Source of the DNA: VXYL01 sp965243095 | Lineage (GTDB): Bacteria > Pseudomonadota > Gammaproteobacteria > Pseudomonadales > Azotimanducaceae | DNA: 64,000 bases | Assembly (NCBI GenBank): GCA_965243095.1 | Contig: OZ251530.1 | Span: forward strand, 4,340,001 to 4,404,000 | Reading direction: 5' to 3' | Part shown: positions 8,738 to 16,677 of the stretch, one piece after another | Layout: each line of letters begins with the position of its first letter | How positions within the stretch are numbered: the first letter of the stretch is position 1 | The notes under the pieces: generated by a model | What the model saw: the letters and a program-made list of their open reading frames with translations, nothing else | Database searches by the model: none | Told to the model about the DNA's origin: nothing | Program-made: the position numbers and the translations under genes

Positions 8738-8890
8738 TTGTTCCGGAAGCTGGATCCGGCGGGTCTGCAGAGGGCGCCGCTGCGCTTGGCGAAGGACTGG
8801 GCGGACGAGCTCGGCGACGTGGTGGCGGCGGACGGCAAGGCGCTGCGGCGGTCGTTCGAGACGGCTTCCGGAACGGTCGCCGACGGCACC
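8738..8890 (+). mobile_element. ISAs1-family transposase remnant
   Basis: The translation FRKLDPAGLQRAPLRLAKDW followed by VVAADGKALRRSFETASG matches the region of ISAs1-family DDE transposases around the first catalytic Asp (normally VAIDGKTLRRS). About 50 codons remain, with no terminal repeats and no rest of the gene. Confidence 0.6.
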
Positions 8891-8910
8891 TGCATTCGCG
8901 GTGGAGGCGA

Positions 8911-9022
8911 TGGTGCTGGACGAACCCAACACGGCGTTAGACGCCGAGACCGAACACGCCCTGTTCGAGCGCTACGCCGCTGCAGCCTGCGCCGGCGGCG
9001 CCGACTAACGGCCGCGTCAAAC
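8911..9022 (+). pseudogene. ABC exporter ATPase, fragment 3 (Walker B region)
   Basis: Thirty-odd codons (MVLDEPNTALDAETEHALFE, then RYAAAA) match residues around Walker B of the ABC copies at 569-1933 and 4219-5583. DNA similarity extends a few bases past the local stop into ACGGCCGCGTCA. It is spliced directly onto the transposase remnant. From 9023 to 9346 I see no gene. Confidence 0.7.
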
Positions 9023-9346
9023 GCCCGGTTGGCCGCGAAGCCGGTCTTTTTCGAGCTGCTCCATGTTGCACAGCAGCCTGCCAAAGCCGAAGTGGGAGGC
9101 GTCGTTGACTACCGTCTTGGTGCTGCAACGCCCGCCCTTCCTTGTGGTACGGCTTGATCCGCGACTGCTCGTATCGACGTGCGCTACGGGGTCACCCCTT
9201 CGGTTATAACGCGGTTCGACGCCGTGTGGAGGCCGCGGTTGGTGACGCGCCTATCAAAGTGCGTCGGGCTGGCTAGTTAGGGGTGGCGTACGGCGGAAAC
9301 GAAATGTGTTACGCTCTAGCGCCAACTTCGGGTCGGCGAAACAGGC

Positions 9347-9817
9347 ATGGATGATCTTAAATACGCTGGTTTCTGGATCAGAACTGTGGCGGCCGTCATC
9401 GACAGTCTCTTGCTGACGGTTGTCACGGCACCAGTTCTGATCTCAATTTATGGAGTCGACTACTACGCCGATGCCTTCGATCCAGATGCGCCAATCTTGC
9501 GAGGCTTGGCGGACTTTGTCGTTTCCATCGTACTGCCGGCCGTTATCGTCATCCTGTTCTGGGTACATCGCCAAGCTACGCCAGGGAAGATGGCTGTTTC
9601 CGCGAGAGTGGTAGATGCGCGTACCGGCGCGAATCCAACTACGGCACAGTGTATCGGCAGATACCTCGCGTACATCCCCTCGTTTCTGGTGCTTGGAATC
9701 GGCGTCCTTTGGGTGGCATTCGACAGCAGGAAGCAGGGCTGGCACGACAAGCTGGCAGGCACGGTTGTGATCAGACGGGTTGTGCCGGTGGAGTTTCCGG
9801 GCCACTCGAGTTCGTGA
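9347..9817 (+). CDS. RDD-family inner membrane protein
   Basis: A 156-residue protein with the RDD signature: GFWIRTVAAVIDSLLLTVV near the start (Arg and Asp in the first helix), a second hydrophobic segment FVVSIVLPAVIVILFWV, a third IPSFLVLGIGVLWVAFD, then the closing motif KQGWHDKLAGTVVIRR. RDD proteins are small multi-pass membrane proteins. Some are linked to ion or compatible-solute transport and many are uncharacterised. The gene is single, with no partner nearby. The weak GGCGAAACAGGC before the ATG is the only ribosome-site candidate. Confidence 0.85.
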   Translation: MDDLKYAGFWIRTVAAVIDSLLLTVVTAPVLISIYGVDYYADAFDPDAPILRGLADFVVSIVLPAVIVILFWVHRQATPGKMAVSARVVDARTGANPTTAQCIGRYLAYIPSFLVLGIGVLWVAFDSRKQGWHDKLAGTVVIRRVVPVEFPGHSSS

Positions 9818-9951
9818 ACACGAGCCAAGCCGCCAAGACCGATCCGGACCTAGCCCACGTTTACCATCTTGTAGAATAAGTATTGTAAAATCATAATCTT
9901 GCGAGTCTTACCAATCTGTTCTCGCCGCCACGGTGGACGCTGGAGCACGAC

Positions 9952-10236
9952 GTGCGGGATGTGCCGGGCATCAAGGAATTGGCGCGTGGACGACGGGCGG
10001 CCACGCGGGCCGGGTTGTGGGAGGTGGACACGGCGGCGCTGGAACTTCGCCAACTGCTGGTCGCCGCGGCGCGGGCGTTCTTTTTCACGTTGACGCGCAC
10101 GGTGTCGCCTCGGTCGTGGCGGCCGGGCGTGGAGCGTACCGTCGAACAAGCCGGGGCGCAGGCGCGACGCTTGGCGCGGCCGCTATTCGACTTGGCCACC
10201 GCCCGGTGGCGCGAGCGCGTTGGGCGAGCTCGGCCT
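9952..10236 (+). pseudogene. ABC exporter, fragment 4 (end of the membrane domain)
   Basis: The segment SWRPGVERTVEQAGAQARRL, then ARPLFDLAT, matches the ABC copies at 569-1933 and 4219-5583. It is then fused by a deletion to a later piece (WRERVGRARPGT) in another frame. The residues before it (VPGIKELARGRRAATRAGLW, VDTAALELRQLL, a hydrophobic AAARAFFFTL) probably represent the part of the membrane domain missing from the other copies. That is inference. Confidence 0.6.
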
Positions 10237-10359
10237 GGCACACTCCCGTTCCAAGCGCCGCTGCCGTAGTATGATGCGGGCTGGCTGGCCTAGGAGGCCA
10301 GCATCCCGTGATGGGGCGGCGTGTGCATCGGCCGCCAGCCGCAGATGGAGAGGGCACGA

Positions 10360-10452
10360 ATGGGCGAGATGGCCGCTTTGGTGGCACCGAAAGACACCGT
10401 GACCGAGACGGTGCCAGCGAGGGCCGCGCCGTGGAACGCCCTGCGCCAATGA
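10360..10452 (+). CDS. Possible 30-residue small protein upstream of the PIN toxin
   Basis: An ATG preceded by GAGAGGG (6-bp spacing) opens a 30-codon frame starting MGEMAALVAPKDTVTETVPA and ending 31 bp before the PIN gene. A 17-bp hairpin (CTGGCCT, AGG, AGGCCAG) lies about 70 bp upstream. It has a good ribosome site but no recognisable motif, and may be a leader peptide or chance. Confidence 0.3.
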   Translation: MGEMAALVAPKDTVTETVPARAAPWNALRQ

Positions 10453-10483
10453 CCGCCCGGTACCTTGGCGGTTGGCTGCCGCT

Positions 10484-10966
10484 ATGAAGCCGAGCGTGTA
10501 CATCGAGACCACCATTCCGAGCTTCTACTTCGAGAGCCGCCCGGAGCCGGAAATGGTCGCACGCCGCCAGTGGACCTGCGACTGGTGGGACAACCATCGT
10601 TCGAGCTATGAATTGCTGACGAGCGACGCCGTGGCAGATGAACTGGAGCGTGGCGATTTCCCGAACCGGAACGATGCGCTTGCGCTCATCCAAGGCCTTC
10701 CCTTGCTCGAAGTCTCCCCTGCCGTCGGCGATACGGTTGGCGTCTACATCTCGCATTACGTTATGCCCGCGGACCCGGTGGGAGACGCCTTGCACTTGGC
10801 CATTGCATCGGTGCATAAGTGCGACTTTCTCCTCACATGGAACTGCCGGCATCTCGCCAACGCCAACAAATTCGCTCACATCCGCCGAGTGAACGGTATG
10901 CTTGGCTTGTTCGTGCCGACGTTGGCCACGCCCTTGGAGCTTCTTGGAGGGGTTGCATCGCAATGA
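10484..10966 (+). CDS. PIN-domain RNase toxin (VapC-like)
   Basis: The 160-residue protein starts MKPSVYIETTIPSFYFESRP. The usual first PIN aspartate position reads YIETTIPS, a variant seen in one PIN subgroup. Further conserved acids lie in TSDAVADELERGD and DPVGDALHLAIASVHKCDFL, ending in LTWNCRHLANANK. PIN toxins are Mg-dependent single-strand RNases, often cutting tRNA. In this subgroup a short antitoxin gene usually follows directly. Here the next gene overlaps it by ATGA and begins with exactly such an antitoxin-like segment, but as part of a much larger fusion. Confidence 0.85.
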   Translation: MKPSVYIETTIPSFYFESRPEPEMVARRQWTCDWWDNHRSSYELLTSDAVADELERGDFPNRNDALALIQGLPLLEVSPAVGDTVGVYISHYVMPADPVGDALHLAIASVHKCDFLLTWNCRHLANANKFAHIRRVNGMLGLFVPTLATPLELLGGVASQ

Positions 10967-12213
10967 GGAACGATCCCGTCATTGAAGCCGTGCGCGAGGT
11001 CCGCCACCGGATTTCGGCGTCCGTCGGCCATGATCCGCAACGGCTGGTGGCCTACTACCGGCAACGTCAGGAAGGTCTTGAACCCCTCGGTAGCGCGGCC
11101 GTGCCATACCGGCCATCAAGCATGGTGCTGTTCCTGACGAACTGTTCGCTCACCAAGGCGGCCGGCGGTAGCGCCGAGTACGACGAAAGCCAAGCAATCA
11201 CTTCCGCCCTGCCAGAAACCTTGGGAGATCGGCTTCTCAAACGGCGGGCCGGCATTTTCCAGCTCGTCAAGAACGCGCCGGACTTTCATTGGCAAGGCAC
11301 GCCCGTCTCCGAGCTGGAATTCAACCGGGAACTCTCCAGCGGCAGCGACCTTGGCGGCCGACATTCCGCCGCATACATGCCGGCGCTTGACCGCTACGAG
11401 GGGCGTTTCTTTCGAGCACTGGGCACGGCAGGCAAGCGAAGGATCATGGAGTCCGAGCACCACACGTTGTTCCTTTCCGGTCTGTACGGTTTGCTGCGGC
11501 CAACGGAGCCCATTCAGCTCTATAGCTGCCCACTCGCTCCACAGGTCGCCGAACATTGGCGAAGAGGCAATTTGCTAACGGACGTGCTGTGCGAGTACAT
11601 CCAACGGTTCCAGATCGCCCGCATCATCGACTTGACGGCAATCGACGCCTATCGGCAGTTGATCGACTGGGAGAAGATCGCGGAGACCAAGACGGACGTG
11701 TTGCACTGCTTCGACGTGATGGCCGCCGGCGACTATGCGCTCACTTTCTTCGGCAAATGCTTGGCCGATGAGTTGCTCGGCTTAACGGAAGATGAGATCG
11801 CGGATCTGCCATTCGAGCATCGGCTTGGCACTGTGACATTGCGTTCGTTGGGCCAACCGGTGGTCGGATTGCCTTCGGAGGACGCTGAAGTTGAAGTTCC
11901 CGAGCAGCTGGAAGTGGTGCCGACCCGTGCAGCCCCCATCGCAGACTTCCCGTGGGAGTTTGCATATACAAACCGCTTCCAAAAGGACGTTCGCAGGCAC
12001 ATGAGTGAGTTCACGAGGATAGGCCAAGCGACCTTGAACATCTGCCGTGATCCGATAACCCCGACAAAGTCGGCTAAGCAGCTCGAGGGAGGTGCGGGCA
12101 GATGGCGCTATCGCCTTGGCGACTACCGCATCATCTATTGGCCCGACAAGCGCGAACGAAAAATCTACTTGGAGCGGTTCGGACCCCGCGGCGATGTTTA
12201 CAAGGGAGAGTAG
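10963..12213 (+). CDS. Three-part fusion: PIN-antitoxin-like N-terminus, YaaA-like domain, RelE-like C-terminus
   Basis: Start chosen at the ATG overlapping the PIN stop (ATGA), giving 416 residues. Residues 1-40 (NDPVIEAVREVRHRISASVG...YYRQRQ) resemble the short antitoxins that normally follow this PIN subgroup. Residues 54-300 look like the YaaA/DUF328 family, which protects against oxidative DNA damage in E. coli: VLFLTNCSLTKAAGG, then LFLSGLYGLLRPTEPIQLYS and FFGKCLADELL. Residues 331-416 (WEFAYTNRFQKDV, GRWRYRLGDYRIIYWPDKRE, IYLERFGPRGDVY) are a RelE/ParE-type toxin fold. The overlap makes it the PIN toxin's immediate partner. Whether the RelE part is active or only binds is unknown. No separate RelB antitoxin is visible downstream. 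Confidence 0.75.
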   Translation: MRNDPVIEAVREVRHRISASVGHDPQRLVAYYRQRQEGLEPLGSAAVPYRPSSMVLFLTNCSLTKAAGGSAEYDESQAITSALPETLGDRLLKRRAGIFQLVKNAPDFHWQGTPVSELEFNRELSSGSDLGGRHSAAYMPALDRYEGRFFRALGTAGKRRIMESEHHTLFLSGLYGLLRPTEPIQLYSCPLAPQVAEHWRRGNLLTDVLCEYIQRFQIARIIDLTAIDAYRQLIDWEKIAETKTDVLHCFDVMAAGDYALTFFGKCLADELLGLTEDEIADLPFEHRLGTVTLRSLGQPVVGLPSEDAEVEVPEQLEVVPTRAAPIADFPWEFAYTNRFQKDVRRHMSEFTRIGQATLNICRDPITPTKSAKQLEGGAGRWRYRLGDYRIIYWPDKRERKIYLERFGPRGDVYKGE

Positions 12214-12314
12214 ATGGCGTGGAGAACGCGACGGCTGACCTCTGGGCTGCGTTGACCGTCTCTGGCAGGGAAGGCCTGACTCCTCGAAGAGCGACTCGAG
12301 TGTCAATGTGAGCG

Positions 12315-13292
12315 CTACTTTCGGGAGAACCTCTGTGCGCGGTAGCGCTCCCTGGCCTTCTTGGCCGCCTCGATCAGTTTCTGGACCCGGAGAGACGTCA
12401 GCCTTTCCGGGTCGTGGATCGCGTCGTTGCGGGTCTTGCGTGCGGAATCCAGTTCTTCGTACAGCGATCTGTTCTGTCGATAACACCCCGCGCGAATTAT
12501 GCCATAGAGACTGTCTTTATCGTCCCGGTAGGCACCCGTGCCTAGCCAACGTCGTATCCAGTATTCAAACTCAATTCCGGCGAGCTTGCCAGCGATCTTG
12601 AAGTCGGTTGGAAGCAGTGCCTCGGCCAGTCGCAGCTCGGAGAACTCGACGAACAGCGGTTTGATCAGGTTCCTCGTCCGTAGTTGCCGCAAGCCAATGT
12701 CGTCGTCGAACGCGGCCTCCATTGCGCGCGCTTGTTCCGCGTGTTTGGCATCGCGCCTCAAAGGGCCGCCGTCCAGTATCCCTACTTGCAACGCCCAGAG
12801 CGCCATGTCCACTTGCGCGGCGGTTTCAAATCCCCGGCTGTCGCGCAACTCGCGGAGGCTGTGCGTGTAGCGCAGGTATCGGTCGCTCTGCCGCCGATCC
12901 GGCCCGATGCCCAGCATCTTCTCCACTGGTGCGCTGACGATGCCATAGTCCTTCGGCTGCACGAACCGCAGCACCACCGACACAGGCTCGATCTGCCGGT
13001 ACACTTCGAGCAACTTGCGGATTACCACCTCTTCCCCATCGGGGAGCTGACGGAGATCCAACCCTTGCCCCAGATCGCGCTTCAGCTCATCAACCGGCGG
13101 CCAAAACCCGAACATGTCCGGGTTCCACAAGTTGCGATTCAAGATCGTCTGATTGACCTCGCAGGTTAGCCAGCCGGAAAACACCTCTTTTACGTCGTCC
13201 GCGATCTGGTCCAGCGGCTGCGCTCTCTTGAAGCGAAGCTCCGTGACGGGGCGATGCAAACGCAAACAGCTTTGCAGGTAGTTCCGTTTCAC
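12315..13292 (-). CDS. Protein with C-terminal HEPN-like domain
   Basis: The 325-residue protein probably starts at the GTG at 13292, which follows GGGGAACGG just after the short hicB (15-bp gap). The C-terminus (FEYWIRRWLGTG, SLYEELDSARKTRNDAIHDP) carries the HEPN RNase motif R-x4-H (R288-NDAI-H293) within a predicted helical bundle, typical of toxins and defence RNases. The middle (VVLRFVQPKDYGIVSAPVEK and a FETAAQVDMALWAL segment) resembles a conserved domain of unknown function seen in hypothetical proteins. It is the last gene of a co-directional run with NYN, STAND and HicB-like genes. Fold inferred from the motif, activity unproven. Confidence 0.6.
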   Translation of the reverse strand: MKRNYLQSCLRLHRPVTELRFKRAQPLDQIADDVKEVFSGWLTCEVNQTILNRNLWNPDMFGFWPPVDELKRDLGQGLDLRQLPDGEEVVIRKLLEVYRQIEPVSVVLRFVQPKDYGIVSAPVEKMLGIGPDRRQSDRYLRYTHSLRELRDSRGFETAAQVDMALWALQVGILDGGPLRRDAKHAEQARAMEAAFDDDIGLRQLRTRNLIKPLFVEFSELRLAEALLPTDFKIAGKLAGIEFEYWIRRWLGTGAYRDDKDSLYGIIRAGCYRQNRSLYEELDSARKTRNDAIHDPERLTSLRVQKLIEAAKKARERYRAQRFSRK

Positions 13293-13307
13293 CTCCCGTT
13301 CCCCTTA

Positions 13308-13502
13308 TTAGCGACAGCGTACACGGCGTTGCTCCGCAAGCCCCGTTTCTTCAACGACGTCGCGCACCAAAGCGCGAATGCCGGTCAGCGCCTCGCCGCG
13401 GGAGGCGGCCAGGCAACTCAGCGAGGGGAACTCGGCGCACAAGCCTACGTGTTCTCGATCCTCGGCGGACCAAGTAACCCGGTAAGTGTAGTGGTCGAGC
13501 AT
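13308..13502 (-). CDS. Short HicB-like protein (N-terminal domain only)
   Basis: The 64 residues start MLDHYTYRVTWSAEDREHVG and continue LCAEFPSLSCLAASRGEAL, the HicB partial RNase-H fold. It ends at LAEQRRVRCR without the C-terminal ribbon-helix-helix region that many HicB proteins use for DNA binding. The 5' flank is similar to that of the hicB at the window start for about 20 bases and then diverges, and no hicA lies upstream. It may be a decaying orphan antitoxin or a recruited component of the neighbouring operon. Confidence 0.6.
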   Translation of the reverse strand: MLDHYTYRVTWSAEDREHVGLCAEFPSLSCLAASRGEALTGIRALVRDVVEETGLAEQRRVRCR

Positions 13503-13623
13503 CGCCTTTCCTCTTTGGTCAAGCCTGAAGCCGGGCAGCGGGCGTGGCGACGCACGGGTGCGCCCCGGGGCCGGAGGAGCGGTGCTCGATGGGGAAGATC
13601 GACGACATTCGGCTCCTACCTGT

Positions 13624-15867
13624 CTACGTTTCTTCCTTGGCGACTCTAGCGAGTTCGTCGTGGAACTGCCTCACACCGTCGTGGGTCGGGTCGTTGGTCA
13701 GTATGCGGAACGGCTGCTTGATGTGGACGAACTGGGACTGTGTGCCCTTGGCGCCTTTCTGTTTCTCTAGGATGTGGCCATGTTTGCGCAACAGATCTAG
13801 GATTGTCGGCCACAGGGGGTTATTGACGAACTTGTCGACCTTGGTCTCCCCCTTCTTCTTTGGAATCCAGAACGAGCTTCTGCAGGCGCGGCCAAGCAAA
13901 CGCAGCATCTCTTCGTGCCGCTCATTGAGCACCTGCCCTCCATCGTCTTCCGTAGGCGCACGACCATGCGAGTCGAGCCATTGTTCGATCAAGGGAGGTT
14001 CCCAAAGGCCCTTGCCCGGTAGTCCGTCCGCGGCACACTGCACTCGAAGGCGCTTCGGCATTGGAAACGTGCTTGGCACACGGGTGCTGTCATCCACGAT
14101 CGCGGTGGCCAGCGCACATTCCTCGAACGTCAACGCCCGCAGGTCTGCTCCGCGGATGTCGATTTGACTGACGGATACGCGGCCAAGCGTCGTTGGCGAC
14201 GCCGTGCCGCGCAGTATCGTCTCGTCAGCTTCGACCGGGCCAACCCTCGGAACCCCGCTGCCGTCGGTGATGTCTCCTATCGTTGGCAGTGCGGCGACGA
14301 TCCACGCGCCAAGATTGCGAGCGCCCCGATCAATCGAGTGGTAGTTTTCCGCCCACTCCAAGGCATGGTTGAAGAACATCATGGCGCGGCCGGGATCTTC
14401 ATTGGCGATGTGGCGGAACACTTCCACGAACACGGCGAGAAAATCAGCGCTGAAGATGTTGCGTCGCACATACTTCGGTATCTCTCCCCCGCTCACGGAG
14501 GCAATGGCGGCAGCGCTTAGGAAGTAGTTGAATAGCTGCGAGTGGGAGAACCGTCGAAAGCCGCGCTGCGCGTCTTTAGCGAGAAACGCCATTACACTGG
14601 CCCTGTTCTTCAACAGGTTAATGATGTCCGGATCGTCCACGGTCTCCGGCAAGGCCATGTCCACCATCCATGTGAGTGGAATCTCGTCAATGATGTCCGT
14701 CTGATCGTCCGCCATGTACTGTGCGACTTCTCGCAAGAAGCAGTCGGCATACTGAAGACGCTCTTTGGGATTGAGAACACGTTCCACCGCTTCGCCGAAC
14801 TTTTCACTCTCCCGCTCCACCATCAAATTGATCAAGATCGGGAGCAAACTCGTGCCGGCGGAGTCGCGAATAGACTCGGTAATCTCCTCTTCGGCGAGCC
14901 TGGCGATAAAGAACGGCCTCAGCGCATAGGAATCGGGTTCCAGCAGATAGCTGATTTTCTCTACGTCCCCTTTCGTCCAGTCCTTCCTGAGAAGCCAGCG
15001 TTGCGCTTCTTCTGGAGAAGGCGGACGCAGGGTCAGGCCATGCACCACATCATGTGGCCGCAACGCGCGCAAGGTCTTTTTCAGACGATCGAGGCCAATG
15101 AACGTCTCGCGGCCGGCCAGAATGAGCGTGCCCGTGCCGCGAATGTCATCGATCGTTTGATTGACTTGGCTCCATGCGAGATCATAGCCATCCGGATCTC
15201 CCAGTTCGTCAAAGCCATCGATAGCCAAGGTCACCAAGCCGTGGCGAGCCAGTATGGGCAGCTGGTCGAAAGTGACGGAAAGCCGCAAGCGCTGCAGGCT
15301 AAAGGCGATCAGATCCTGCAGGTACGAAAGCACCCGCCCGCGACTCTGCACATGCAGAACCAGCGGATGGCGTCGGCGCCCATAACTTGAGGCGCGCGCC
15401 AAAGCGAGCGATTCAATGAACTTCGTCTTGCCGATGCCGGCTGGTCCGTCGATCAGCAACACTTGGACCGATTCTCCATCACGCTCCGAGGATTGCAGGA
15501 AGTCGTCCAAGCCGTTCGCCACCAGCATGGTGTCGCCGCCAGCAACGGCACCTTCCACACGAATGGCCGGCTGTATCGCTGTCGCCCCCAAGAGCGTTGC
15601 TTGGGTCAAGGCCCAAGAGCGCAAGTTGCCGAAGCGTTCGGACGCCAAGAGCGCGAGGTAGGATGCGTGGGTTCGCGGGTCTGCGCCCCGGCGTCGTTCG
15701 ATCACCTTGCCGCCGCCATCGTCGGTAAACACCAGTGCCAGCTCATCGCCATTGCGAAACAGCCGAACAACGAAACCCTCAGCGGTTTGCTCGCCTTGCG
15801 CTGGCTCGGTTCCCAAGTCCGCGAACACGGCCATTTCATCCAGGATTTTCGAGCAAGCGATGTTCAT
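13624..15867 (-). CDS. STAND/NACHT-type NTPase with pentapeptide-like and C-terminal domains
   Basis: A 747-residue signalling NTPase. Walker A is LLIDGPAGIGKTKF (residues 137-150) and Walker B is LVTLAIDGFDELGD (211-224), followed by a sensor-like LILAGRET. The NACHT-like acidic DGFDEL is typical of STAND ATPases, which act as switches in bacterial defence and regulation. After a helical region (300-540), residues about 590-625 (VSQIDIRGADLRALTFEECA) look like a short pentapeptide-repeat stretch. The C-terminus (FWIPKKKGETKVDKFVNNPL, RILTNDPTHDGVRQF) resembles a winged-helix module. No nuclease is fused, so the effector may be the NYN protein, whose stop overlaps this start as ATGA. Confidence 0.75.
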   Translation of the reverse strand: MNIACSKILDEMAVFADLGTEPAQGEQTAEGFVVRLFRNGDELALVFTDDGGGKVIERRRGADPRTHASYLALLASERFGNLRSWALTQATLLGATAIQPAIRVEGAVAGGDTMLVANGLDDFLQSSERDGESVQVLLIDGPAGIGKTKFIESLALARASSYGRRRHPLVLHVQSRGRVLSYLQDLIAFSLQRLRLSVTFDQLPILARHGLVTLAIDGFDELGDPDGYDLAWSQVNQTIDDIRGTGTLILAGRETFIGLDRLKKTLRALRPHDVVHGLTLRPPSPEEAQRWLLRKDWTKGDVEKISYLLEPDSYALRPFFIARLAEEEITESIRDSAGTSLLPILINLMVERESEKFGEAVERVLNPKERLQYADCFLREVAQYMADDQTDIIDEIPLTWMVDMALPETVDDPDIINLLKNRASVMAFLAKDAQRGFRRFSHSQLFNYFLSAAAIASVSGGEIPKYVRRNIFSADFLAVFVEVFRHIANEDPGRAMMFFNHALEWAENYHSIDRGARNLGAWIVAALPTIGDITDGSGVPRVGPVEADETILRGTASPTTLGRVSVSQIDIRGADLRALTFEECALATAIVDDSTRVPSTFPMPKRLRVQCAADGLPGKGLWEPPLIEQWLDSHGRAPTEDDGGQVLNERHEEMLRLLGRACRSSFWIPKKKGETKVDKFVNNPLWPTILDLLRKHGHILEKQKGAKGTQSQFVHIKQPFRILTNDPTHDGVRQFHDELARVAKEET

Positions 15868-16520
15868 GGCAACTGCCTCAGAAGGCCGTCAAGTTTGAGG
15901 TATTGGCTGGCAGGTCGCTTCCGTAGAAGAAGCGCCCGGCCCCCGTGTGGTTTGATCCATGCTTCCGCGGTGAACAGGGGAGGTACAACGTCGTCGTCCT
16001 CGGCAAGCACAAGCGCCCACTCCGAGGGCGACTGGTGTGCCCACGCGAGCAGGTCCGCCGCGAGGGCGGTGTCCACCATCTTTTCCGTTGGCTGCGGGGC
16101 ATCGCGCCGATCGCGCAACGTGTTCGGCAGGTGGATCGGCGGGCGGGGATGCTGCCGCTCCGGCAACGCGGTAAGCAACGTGTGGCCGTATTGCACGGTG
16201 GGCGAGAAGGCCACGTGCGCACCGGAAAGCAGAGTGAAATTCGTCGTGTCGACAGCATTCGCCGCCGCTTCGAGGCCATCGCTGGGTTGCCAGCCCTTGT
16301 GCCAGCCATGGTAGAGACGCAACGACACGCGAAACCGCAGCTTCTCCGGCCCCAAAGCCCTGCCGACCAGCCGGGCGGTTCGGACAAGGGTTTGGCGAGC
16401 ACCCTCCACGGCTGGCGCATTAAGGCAGCCGGCATTGTGCATCTGCGCTCGCCAGTCCACAAACGCCGTGGCCGAAATCGGTGGGCGTGCCGGCTGTTGA
16501 GTTGGTGTTGCCCCAAGCAT
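15864..16520 (-). CDS. NYN-domain (PIN-like) nuclease coupled to the STAND NTPase
   Basis: The start at 16520 gives 218 residues beginning MLGATPTQQPARPPISATAF. A start 12 codons upstream at 16556 is also possible. NYN features: an early Asp in TAFVDWRAQMHNAG, the central PTEKMVDTALAADLLAWA (the K-x-VD-x2-L-x2-D box of LabA-type NYN domains) and WALVLAEDDDVVPPLF, in place of the usual SGDGDF. NYN proteins are metal-dependent RNases of the PIN superfamily. The stop overlaps the STAND start by 4 bp, so equal, coupled expression is likely. A cyclic activation model (sensor NTPase, NYN effector) is inference. Confidence 0.65.
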   Translation of the reverse strand: MLGATPTQQPARPPISATAFVDWRAQMHNAGCLNAPAVEGARQTLVRTARLVGRALGPEKLRFRVSLRLYHGWHKGWQPSDGLEAAANAVDTTNFTLLSGAHVAFSPTVQYGHTLLTALPERQHPRPPIHLPNTLRDRRDAPQPTEKMVDTALAADLLAWAHQSPSEWALVLAEDDDVVPPLFTAEAWIKPHGGRALLLRKRPASQYLKLDGLLRQLP

Positions 16521-16677
16521 CGTCAGACTCCTGTGCCAGGGTGGCGCGGCCCACACGATCGCACTTGCGATCAGGTGGCTCCGTCGTTGATGCGCGACAG
16601 TCTACTCTCCCGACGCAGCCCGAGCAAGCAGCAAAGACGCGCTGGGGCGTTCGCCGTCAGTGGCAAGCCCAAGCGCG

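Noticed and set aside
9020..9160. Minus-strand segment reading KTVVNDASHFGFGRLLCNME, possibly a transposase piece
   Set aside because: Only about 35 residues and no family that I can name with confidence.
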